Source: Pseudomonadota bacterium (GTDB lineage Bacteria > Pseudomonadota > Gammaproteobacteria > Xanthomonadales > Xanthomonadaceae). Taken from it: DNA of 5,446 nt. The DNA is taken from the NCBI GenBank assembly GCA_023423855.1, contig JAFAEU010000373.1, positions 1-5,446 of the forward strand, in the 5' to 3' direction. The position numbers and the translations under genes were made by a program. Numbering within the stretch: the first letter of the stretch is position 1; the number at the start of each line of letters is the position of its first letter. Below, piece after piece: positions 1-5,446 of this stretch. The notes under the pieces were generated by a model. The model was not told where the DNA came from. It made no database searches and was given only the letters and a program-made list of their open reading frames with translations.

Positions 1-1181
1 TTGCCGCTCAGCGGCGCCTGCCCGACCGCCTGCTTCATGAAGGCAGGGCCGGGCAGCACGTAAGGGATCTCCTCGCCCGGCGGCAGGATCGTCGGCCAGC
101 CGTCGCGCCAGGTCACCGGCAGCAGAAAGGTTTCGCGGCCGGTGTTGTAGTGGCGGACGCCGTAGTTGCGGCTGGCGAGGAACACCGCCCACCAGCTGCC
201 GTCCGGACCCTGCACGAGGTCGGCGTGGCCGGCATTGGTCACCGGCAGCGCACGCTCCGGCGACAGGTCGCGCTGGGTCAGGATCGGGTTGTGCGCGTAG
301 GGTTCGTACGGACCCCGGACGTCGCGGCTGCGCAGCACCACCTGCGAGTGCTGCGGACCGGTGCCGCCCTCGGCGTTGGACAACACGTACCAGCCGTCGA
401 CCTTGTAGATGTGCGGGCCTTCGATCCAGATCGGGTTCTCTTCCTGCTTCACGCCGCCGTCGATCAGCACCTTGCGCGGACCGAACGGCTGCCTCTTCGC
501 GATGTCGATTTCCTGCAGCCAGATCGCGCGGTGGCCGTCGTAGCGCACCGGAACTTCGGGTTCGTCGTTGTTGAGGATGTAGACCCTGCCGTCGTCGTCG
601 AAGAACAGCGATGGATCGATGCCACCGATGCCCGGCAGCCAGACCGGATCGGACCAGGGGCCGGCCGGATCGGTCGCGGTGACGATGAAATTTCCGCCGC
701 TGTCGACCGCGGTGTTGACCACGTAGAAGATGCCGTCGCGGTATTCGATCGCCGGCGCGAACACGCCGCGCGAAACGCGCAGGCCGTCGAAATCGAGCTG
801 CCCGCGGCGGTGGATGGCGTTGCCCACCTGGGTCCAGTGCACCAGGTCCTCGCTCTCGAACACCGGGATACCGGGGAAGTAGGTGAACGTGGAGTGCACC
901 ATGTAGAACTTGCCGCGTGCGGCGACGACGCTCGGGTCGGAGTGGAATCCGGCGAGGATCGGGTTGCGGAAGTGGCCTTCGGGCAGCGGCGCCTCGAACG
1001 CGGCGTCGCGGCCGGTGTATTCGAACCAGTCGAAGTAGGCGGGCGGTGGCGCCTCGCTCTCGTTACCCCAGGCCGGCAACGCCAGTACCGACAGCAGCAG
1101 CGTCAGCGCAAAACCCCGTCGCCCCCGCGCAGGCGGGAATGACGGCGGGATTGTGCACGGGGACTTCATTGCCACCACCAT
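1..1181 (-). CDS. GH43 family glycosidase (beta-xylosidase / alpha-L-arabinofuranosidase), exported, C-terminus cut by window edge
   Basis: 393 residues are visible and the reading frame is still open at base 1. Family 43 enzymes hydrolyse xylosides or arabinosides with inversion, using a five-bladed beta-propeller. All three catalytic carboxylates can be placed (numbering from base 1181): D82 in HSDPS (general base), D189 in GIDPSLFF (pKa modulator) and E254 in WIEGPHIYK (general acid). FPGIPVFESEDLVHW and GHADLVQGPDGSWWAVFL are typical of the bacterial xylosidase/arabinofuranosidase subfamilies; the substrate cannot be decided from this. Such enzymes usually carry a C-terminal beta-sandwich, which would lie beyond the left edge. 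Residues 24-38 (FALTLLLSVLALPAW) are a signal-peptide core with likely cleavage near PAWG/NE. The ATG at 1181 overlaps the manD stop (TGATG), with GGGA 6 nt upstream; an in-frame ATG at 1169, preceded by GGTGG, is an equally good start. A REP-like palindrome lies inside the N-terminal coding region. The final gene of this operon segment. Confidence 0.93.
   Translation of the reverse strand, partial: MVVAMKSPCTIPPSFPPARGRRGFALTLLLSVLALPAWGNESEAPPPAYFDWFEYTGRDAAFEAPLPEGHFRNPILAGFHSDPSVVAARGKFYMVHSTFTYFPGIPVFESEDLVHWTQVGNAIHRRGQLDFDGLRVSRGVFAPAIEYRDGIFYVVNTAVDSGGNFIVTATDPAGPWSDPVWLPGIGGIDPSLFFDDDGRVYILNNDEPEVPVRYDGHRAIWLQEIDIAKRQPFGPRKVLIDGGVKQEENPIWIEGPHIYKVDGWYVLSNAEGGTGPQHSQVVLRSRDVRGPYEPYAHNPILTQRDLSPERALPVTNAGHADLVQGPDGSWWAVFLASRNYGVRHYNTGRETFLLPVTWRDGWPTILPPGEEIPYVLPGPAFMKQAVGQAPLSG
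1117..1144. repeat. REP-like imperfect palindrome within the start of the GH43 gene
   Basis: Two 12-base arms (1117-1128 and 1133-1144) flank a 4-base loop, GCAG. On the minus strand the left arm is CGTCATTCCCGC and the right arm GCGGGGGCGACG. In the GH43 mRNA they pair with nine Watson-Crick pairs, two G-U pairs and one A-C mismatch. The motif GTCATTCCCGC...GCGGG resembles the dispersed palindromic repeats common in Xanthomonadaceae and Neisseria genomes, which are known for spurious translations such as 'VIPACAG'. That peptide indeed appears here in a frame other than GH43. The element covers codons 9-18 counted from the ATG at 1169. Membership in a dispersed family is inferred from the motif alone, since only one copy is in the window. 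Confidence 0.6.
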
Positions 1182-2434
1182 CACCAGTCCCACATCGCGC
1201 CGTCTTCCAGGCGCGCGATCGGCAGCTGCTTCGGCGAGTACGGATACTTCGCCGCAAGCTTCTCGTCGATGTCGACGCCGTGGCCCGGCGTATCGCCGAC
1301 ATGCAGCCGCCCGTCGCGCAGCACATAGTCATGCGGGAACACCGCGTCGGTTTCGTCGGTGTGGAACATGTACTCCTGGATGCCGAAGTTCGGCACCCAG
1401 GTATCGAAGTGCAGCGCCGCGCCCATGGTCACCGGCGACAGGTCGGTGGCGCCGTGGAAGCCGGTGCGCACCTGGTGCAGGGCGGCGAAATCGGCCAGCC
1501 GGCGCAGGTGGGTGATGCCGCCGCCGTGGACGATCGTCGTGCGGATGTAGTCGATCAGCTGATTCTCGATCAGGTGCTTGCAGTCCCAGATCGAATTGAA
1601 CACCTCGCCCACCGCCAGCGCGGTCACCGAATGCTGGCGGATCAGCTCGAACGACTTCTGGTTCTCGGCCGGAGTCGCGTCCTCCAGCCAGAACAGGCGA
1701 TACGGTTCGAGGCTTTTCGCAAGCCGCGCCGCCTCGATCGGCGTGAGCCGGTGGTGGACGTCGTGCAGCAGTTCGACGTCGCTGACGTGGTCGGCGCGCA
1801 GCTGCTCGAACAGCCTCGGCACCACCTCGAGGTAGCGCGGCGTGTTCCACACCGTCTCCAGCGGCAGTTCGCTCTCGGCCGGCTCGTAGCCCTTGGCGTT
1901 GGACACGCCGTAGGCCTTCTTGATGCCGGGCACGCCACACTGCGCGCGCACGGCCAGGAATCCCTGTTCGATGAACCTGCCGACCGCATCGCTCGCCTCG
2001 GCGATGTCGCGGCCGTTGGCGTGGCCGTACACCAGCGCGCCCTCGCGCGAGCGCCCGCCGAGCAGTTGGTAGACCGGCAGCCCGGCCATCTTGCCGAGGA
2101 TGTCCCACAGCGCCACGTCGACGGCGGCACTGGCGCTCATCGTCACCGGGCCGCGCCGCCAGTAGGCGCCGCGGTAGAGGAACTGCCAGAGGTCCTCGAT
2201 GCGGCCGGCGTCGCGGCCGATCAGGTTGGGCACGACGTGGTCGGACAGGTAGGCCGCGACCGACAGTTCGCGGCCGTTGAGCGTCGCATCGCCGAGGCCA
2301 TAGACGCCCGAGCGCGTGGTGATCTTGAGGGTGACGAAGTTGCGTCCCGGGCAGGTGACGATGACCTTCGCGTCGACGATCTCGCGATCGCGGGAGGAAC
2401 CGTGGGTGGTGGTTTCAGTGGCGTGGGCGTTCAT
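1181..2434 (-). CDS. manD: D-mannonate dehydratase, ManD family of the enolase superfamily
   Basis: A complete 417-residue cytoplasmic enzyme without a signal peptide, of usual ManD length (about 400). It dehydrates D-mannonate to 2-keto-3-deoxygluconate, feeding glucuronate carbon into the Entner-Doudoroff route. The N-terminal capping domain is roughly residues 19-140 ([19 protein letters not shown]), followed by the (beta/alpha)7beta barrel. Visible Mg2+ ligands are D225 (HDVHH), E251 (WLEDATPAE) and E277 (AVGEVFN). R163 and Y175 match the family Arg/Tyr pair proposed as general base, and H227 and H327 (FHGATDLSP) are also conserved. Their spacing agrees with the characterised Novosphingobium enzyme as I recall it. 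The ATG at 2434 is the only possible start before the conserved domain: no in-frame ATG, GTG or TTG follows. It leaves a Thr/Ser/His-rich tail of about 17 residues. No clear Shine-Dalgarno precedes it, and its ATG overlaps the stop of an 8-codon minicistron. It is neither canonical UxuA (a different fold) nor obviously a gluconate dehydratase. Confidence 0.95.
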   Translation of the reverse strand: MNAHATETTTHGSSRDREIVDAKVIVTCPGRNFVTLKITTRSGVYGLGDATLNGRELSVAAYLSDHVVPNLIGRDAGRIEDLWQFLYRGAYWRRGPVTMSASAAVDVALWDILGKMAGLPVYQLLGGRSREGALVYGHANGRDIAEASDAVGRFIEQGFLAVRAQCGVPGIKKAYGVSNAKGYEPAESELPLETVWNTPRYLEVVPRLFEQLRADHVSDVELLHDVHHRLTPIEAARLAKSLEPYRLFWLEDATPAENQKSFELIRQHSVTALAVGEVFNSIWDCKHLIENQLIDYIRTTIVHGGGITHLRRLADFAALHQVRTGFHGATDLSPVTMGAALHFDTWVPNFGIQEYMFHTDETDAVFPHDYVLRDGRLHVGDTPGHGVDIDEKLAAKYPYSPKQLPIARLEDGAMWDW

Positions 2435-2457
2435 CGTGCGTGGTCGTCGTCGATCAT
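2431..2457 (-). other. Possible 8-codon coupling minicistron (MIDDDHAR) between the esterase gene and manD
   Basis: An ATG at 2457-2455 overlaps the esterase stop as ATGA. It opens a frame of eight codons (M-I-D-D-D-H-A-R) whose TGA at 2433-2431 overlaps the manD ATG, again as ATGA. The frame thus bridges the gap between the two genes exactly. No recognisable ribosome binding site lies close to the manD start, so ribosomes finishing the esterase could restart on the minicistron and then on manD. The peptide itself resembles nothing known. The arrangement is seen directly; translation and function are inference, and chance in a short high-GC spacer is quite possible. Confidence 0.3.
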
Positions 2458-4457
2458 GGGGAAACCGGCAGCTCGAACGGACCGGCCGGCAGGCCGGCGC
2501 CGTCGAACAGCGTGCAGACGGGGCTGTCGGCCCAGCAGTAGCGGACGCGGGTCGCGGCCCCTGCCGCGGGCGCATGCAGGGTGACGCGGTCGCCGCGGAC
2601 GTCGGCGCGCGCATAGCGGCACGAACCCGTTTCGTCGCCGCACAACTCGAAGCCGATCGGGCCCGCGCCGCCGTAGGCGACCAGGCCGTCGCTGACGTCG
2701 CCGAACTCGACCACCACCGCATCGCCGTCGCGGCCCGCCGCCTTCGCCACCGGCCCCGAGGCGGGCAGCGCTTCGCGATAGACCACATGGCGCGCGAGGC
2801 GCGCGAGGCGGCGACCGAGCTCCTGCTTGTTGCTCGGGTGGATGTCGTAGCGGTCGCCGATGTCGATGGCCACCGCCAGGCCCGTATCCGGATCCTCCGC
2901 CGCGACCTGGCGCTGGGCCTCGCGCAGCGCGGCCCAGTCGCTCTCCGACGGCGCCACCGGCGCCGCGCCGTAGTTGGCCAGCTGCACCACCAGCAACGGC
3001 AGTTTGTCGCCGAAGCGCGCGCGCCAGTCGCTGCGCAGCGTGCGCAGCAACTGCGCGTAGCGATCGTGCTCGAAGGTGTTGGATTCGCCCTGGTACCACA
3101 GCGCGCCGCGCAGGCCGTAGCGGCCGAGCGGCGCGATCATGCCGTTGTGCAGCGTCGACAGGCCGGCCGCGCTCTGCCACGGCGCGCGCGGCGGCGTCCC
3201 CATCTCCGGCGGCACGACGCGGTACTGCCAGCCGCCGTCGAGCGGCGCGCTGGAGCCGTCGGCGAAGCGCAGCGCGTGCGCCGAGGCCGGTCCGGCGAGC
3301 CCGCCGTCGCGATAGGTGTCGAGCACGTTGACCACGACGGTGTTGTCGCCTTCATGCAGCAGGCCTGCCGGCAGCGCGTACTCGCGGCCGGCGCCCGCGC
3401 CGTAGGTGCTGCCGACGCCGCGGCCGTTCACCCAGGTCATGTCGATCTCGTCCGCGGGCCCCAGCGCCAGCACCGCGCCCTGCGCCGCCTGCGCGGCGGT
3501 CAGGCGCACGCGGGTGCGGTACCAGACCATGCCGTTGAAGTCGGCCAGCGCCGGCACGCCCCAGCGCTCCCAGGCGCCAAGCTGCGTCGGCGCCTGGCGC
3601 CACTGTCCTGCCGGCTTGCCCGCGTCCCAGGGCCGATCGTCCGTCGCGACGCCCGGACGGGCCGACCACCAGTCCTGCCACAGCGTGCCCCAGTCGCCGA
3701 CCGCGGCCACCGCGTCGTCGGCGTAGCGCGCCAGCACGTCGAGTTCGCCGTCGTAGATGCCAAGCCTGCGCAGCGCCTCGCCGCTGGTCCAGGCTTGGAT
3801 GCGCGATCCGCCCCAGGCCGCGTCGATCAGGCCCATCGGCACGCCGACCGTCTTCTGCAGCTCGCGCGCGAAGAAGTAGCAGGCGGCGGAGAACTCGCGC
3901 ACCGTGTCCGGATTCACCGGATCCCATCGCACCGCTTCGGAGAACGTCTCCTTCGGCACCGCGTCCGAAACCTGCGGCACGGTGAACAGGCGGATGCGAT
4001 CGTTGCCGGCGCCCGCCATCTCCGCGCGCGCGTCCAGCGCGCGCCACACCTGCAGCTCCATGTTCGACTGCCCGGAGCACAGCCACACGTCGCCGACCAG
4101 CACGTCCCCGACCGCCTGCCTGCGTCCGCCCGCCTCCACGTTCAGCACATGCGGCCCGCCGGCGCGCAGCGCGGGAAGCTCCGCCGTCCAGCGCCCGTCG
4201 CCGTCGGCGCGTGCGCGAACGCGCTTGCCGGCCAGCGCCACGCGCACCTCCTCATCCGGACGCGCATGGCCCCAGACGCGGATCGGACGGTCGCGTTGCA
4301 GCACCGCATGGTCCTGGAACATCGCGTGCAGCAGCGGCGGCGCGCCCGCGTCATCGGCCGCGACCGCCGGTGCGGCCGTGCCCGACAGCGCGATCGCCAG
4401 CCACGCGACCACGGCACGGCATGAAGACGGGCATTTCAATGCAGGCAGTCTCTTCAA
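2454..4457 (-). CDS. Exported sialate-O-acetylesterase-type carbohydrate esterase (SASA/SGNH family), probable acetylxylan esterase
   Basis: 667 residues from a TTG start. Residues 1-34 form a signal peptide: basic start (MKR), hydrophobic [19 protein letters not shown], cleavage near A33 or A34. The core is an SGNH hydrolase. [13 protein letters not shown] carries the nucleophile S131, WYQGESN lies at 454-460, and D538-I-H540 in [15 protein letters not shown] is the likely Asp/His pair. About residues 300-400 ([14 protein letters not shown] ... WVNGRGVG ... [18 protein letters not shown]) look like a jelly-roll domain inserted within the catalytic domain, as is usual in this family. Such enzymes remove O-acetyl groups from sugars. 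Automated tools often call them sialate esterases, but with GH67, GH43 and ManD around, acetylated xylan is the better guess. No in-frame ATG occurs before M46, which would delete the signal peptide, so TTG at 4457 is chosen. It overlaps the upstream stop (TTGA) and has GGGAG 7 nt before it. Confidence 0.92.
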   Translation of the reverse strand: MKRLPALKCPSSCRAVVAWLAIALSGTAAPAVAADDAGAPPLLHAMFQDHAVLQRDRPIRVWGHARPDEEVRVALAGKRVRARADGDGRWTAELPALRAGGPHVLNVEAGGRRQAVGDVLVGDVWLCSGQSNMELQVWRALDARAEMAGAGNDRIRLFTVPQVSDAVPKETFSEAVRWDPVNPDTVREFSAACYFFARELQKTVGVPMGLIDAAWGGSRIQAWTSGEALRRLGIYDGELDVLARYADDAVAAVGDWGTLWQDWWSARPGVATDDRPWDAGKPAGQWRQAPTQLGAWERWGVPALADFNGMVWYRTRVRLTAAQAAQGAVLALGPADEIDMTWVNGRGVGSTYGAGAGREYALPAGLLHEGDNTVVVNVLDTYRDGGLAGPASAHALRFADGSSAPLDGGWQYRVVPPEMGTPPRAPWQSAAGLSTLHNGMIAPLGRYGLRGALWYQGESNTFEHDRYAQLLRTLRSDWRARFGDKLPLLVVQLANYGAAPVAPSESDWAALREAQRQVAAEDPDTGLAVAIDIGDRYDIHPSNKQELGRRLARLARHVVYREALPASGPVAKAAGRDGDAVVVEFGDVSDGLVAYGGAGPIGFELCGDETGSCRYARADVRGDRVTLHAPAAGAATRVRYCWADSPVCTLFDGAGLPAGPFELPVSP

Positions 4458-5446
4458 CGCCCGTCTCCCGGTGCGTTCGGAAACTCGAGCGACTTGTAGT
4501 AGTCCAGCGAATGCGGCGGCGCGGGCTCGCCCTCCGGCAGCGGCAGGCCGGAGAAGGTCTGGAAATAGGCGATGCTGGCGTCGCGCCACCACTGCGCCTC
4601 CTTCTGCTGGATCGCCAGGAACCGCGCGACCTGGTGGTGGCGCTCCGGATCGACGTAATCCGCCAGTTCGTCCCACGTCGCACGCATCTCCTGCACTTCG
4701 CCGACGCCGCGCGAATAGCGATGCACCAGTTCATCCCACAGCGTGCGGCCGGACGAGACACGGTCCGTCCAGCGCCGGTGGTGGAACCACAGCAGGAAGT
4801 CCTCCGGCACGCGTGCGGGATCGTCGAACGTCTCGGCCACGGGTGGCGCGTACTGCGACACCGCGTCGCTGCCGGACGTGGTGCGGTCGAAGCCGATGCC
4901 CTCCTTCGTCGCGCGATGGAAGTACACCGAGGTCCAGTCCGCGCGCGGCCCGCCCTCGACCCACGGCGCCGGACCATAGTGGTGGCCGCGTCCCATCAGG
5001 TGGTGCAGCCCGAGCGGCGTCATGTAGTCCACGGCCGCCTGGTGCGAGGCCATCATCATCCCGACCACCGGATCGACGAAGGCCGGATCGTTCGAGAACG
5101 TCATCCGCACCCACTCCGCCGCGATGTCGCGTGCATCGAGGTACGGATCCCAGGCCAGGCGCCCGTAGGCGTACCAGTTGGCCTGGTCGAAATGCGAGCC
5201 GCTCCAATCGCGATCGCTGCCGATGTTGGCCACGCCCGCGATGCCGCTGAGCCGGCTCCTGCCTGGTTCGTCCGCCTCCAGCGAACCGTCGACCACCTTC
5301 GCGACGGTCGAGCCCTCGCCCTTCGCGTAGGTGTCCGCGCGCAGCACCTCCTCCCACATCGGCCCGAGATAGACCAGGTGGGTGGCGAAGCCGAGGTACT
5401 CCTTGGTGATCTGGAACTCCATCATCAGCGGCGTCTTCGGCATCGC
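4454..5446 (-). CDS. aguA: GH67 alpha-glucuronidase, C-terminal part (5' end outside window)
   Basis: The last 330 residues of a protein whose family is usually about 700 long; the frame is open at the right edge, so the start and signal peptide, if any, are not visible. GH67 enzymes are inverting hydrolases that release (4-O-methyl)-D-glucuronate from the non-reducing-end xylose of aldouronic acids made by xylanases. The fragment opens with AMPKTPLMMEFQITKEYLG, the conserved block around one catalytic carboxylate. The Glu of KEYLG (codon 5401-5399) corresponds, by my recollection of the Cellvibrio enzyme, to E393. The following GPMWEEVL, GVANIGSDRDWSGSHFDQANWYAYGRLAWDP and LHHLMGRGHHYGPAPW blocks are all typical, the last giving an active-site tryptophan. 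The helical C-terminal domain follows to the stop at 4456-4454. The partner acid residues lie upstream of the window. It is the first visible gene of the operon, and its stop overlaps the esterase TTG. Confidence 0.96.
   Translation of the reverse strand, partial: AMPKTPLMMEFQITKEYLGFATHLVYLGPMWEEVLRADTYAKGEGSTVAKVVDGSLEADEPGRSRLSGIAGVANIGSDRDWSGSHFDQANWYAYGRLAWDPYLDARDIAAEWVRMTFSNDPAFVDPVVGMMMASHQAAVDYMTPLGLHHLMGRGHHYGPAPWVEGGPRADWTSVYFHRATKEGIGFDRTTSGSDAVSQYAPPVAETFDDPARVPEDFLLWFHHRRWTDRVSSGRTLWDELVHRYSRGVGEVQEMRATWDELADYVDPERHHQVARFLAIQQKEAQWWRDASIAYFQTFSGLPLPEGEPAPPHSLDYYKSLEFPNAPGDGR
4464..4469 (-). promoter_or_regulatory. Ribosome binding site supporting the TTG start of the esterase
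   Basis: GGGAGA lies inside the last codons of the GH67 gene, with 7 nt between GGGAG and the TTG at 4457-4455. This spacing is near optimal for a Shine-Dalgarno element. It decides the esterase start in favour of the TTG, which also gives a complete signal peptide. Confidence 0.6.

Noticed and set aside
150..1142. 330-codon plus-strand open frame opposite the GH43 gene
   Set aside because: Composition is Arg/Ala/Val-rich with no recognisable domain, and it is fully antisense to a gene with catalytic motifs. Long antisense frames are expected at this GC.
1063..1332. 89-codon minus-strand frame containing VIPACAG
   Set aside because: It runs out of frame through manD and the REP-like palindrome. 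The peptide is a well-known spurious translation of such repeats.
2383..2392. Perfect palindrome CGCGATCGCG in manD
   Set aside because: It is a short GC-rich palindrome inside codons near the manD start, expected by chance at this composition. No second copy or operator context supports a binding site.
917..2584. 555-codon plus-strand open frame opposite GH43 and manD
   Set aside because: It is antisense to well-supported genes and has low-complexity Arg/Ala/Val composition; it is a product of G/C-ending codons on the other strand.
2435..2788. 118-codon N-terminal extension of the manD frame
   Set aside because: It lies entirely within the esterase coding sequence and consists of Arg/Ala/Ser-rich sequence. 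ManD homology begins soon after the ATG at 2434.
2791..2810. Short direct repeat of GCGCGAGGC in the esterase gene
   Set aside because: It encodes an ordinary RLARLAR helix segment, so codon bias explains it without an expansion or mobile element.
2316..4424. 702-codon plus-strand open frame opposite the esterase
   Set aside because: The length is striking, but the protein is a repetitive Arg/Ala/Val/His mixture with no fold signature, mirroring the esterase codon bias.
4458..4676. 73-codon upstream extension of the esterase frame to an ATG at 4676
   Set aside because: It overlaps the conserved GH67 C-terminus and would bury the signal peptide internally. The TTG at 4457 has its own ribosome binding site.
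3904..5250. 448-codon plus-strand frame opposite the esterase and GH67 genes
   Set aside because: It is Ser/Arg/Pro/Ala-rich low-complexity sequence, antisense to conserved genes.

Overview
The window is about 70% GC with strong G/C third-position bias. It carries four genes, all on the minus strand and packed head to tail with no real intergenic space. The gene content (GH67 alpha-glucuronidase, sialate-O-acetylesterase-type carbohydrate esterase, ManD-family mannonate dehydratase, GH43 glycosidase) is that of a glucuronoxylan utilization operon. Together with the GC content and a REP-like palindrome that translates as 'VIPACAG' in one frame, this suggests a Xanthomonadaceae-type gammaproteobacterium (Lysobacter/Luteimonas/Xanthomonas relatives). 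The taxonomic call is an inference.

Transcription runs from right to left. 5446-4454 is the C-terminal 330 residues of a GH67 alpha-glucuronidase, with its 5' part beyond the right edge. 4457-2454 is an exported SASA-type acetylesterase that begins at a TTG overlapping the GH67 stop. 2457-2431 is a possible 8-codon minicistron bridging to the next gene. 2434-1181 is mannonate dehydratase ManD. 1181 to the left edge is an exported GH43 beta-xylosidase/arabinofuranosidase that lacks its C-terminus here. Every junction is a stop/start overlap (TTGA, ATGA, ATGA, TGATG), so the genes are probably cotranscribed and translationally coupled. The operon promoter must lie to the right of the window. 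No promoter, terminator, RNA gene, CRISPR array or insertion sequence is visible.

The products fit one route. The esterase would strip acetyl groups from xylan or xylo-oligosaccharides, GH67 would release (4-O-methyl)glucuronate from the non-reducing end of aldouronic acids, and GH43 would cut the remaining xylo- or arabino-oligosaccharides. ManD would dehydrate D-mannonate, made from glucuronate through fructuronate, to 2-keto-3-deoxygluconate in the cytoplasm.

I see no previously undescribed system. The most notable points are a REP-like palindrome lying inside the signal-peptide coding region of the GH43 gene and supplying a twin-arginine-like motif, the tandem ATGA/ATGA minicistron before manD, and the TTG start of the esterase.
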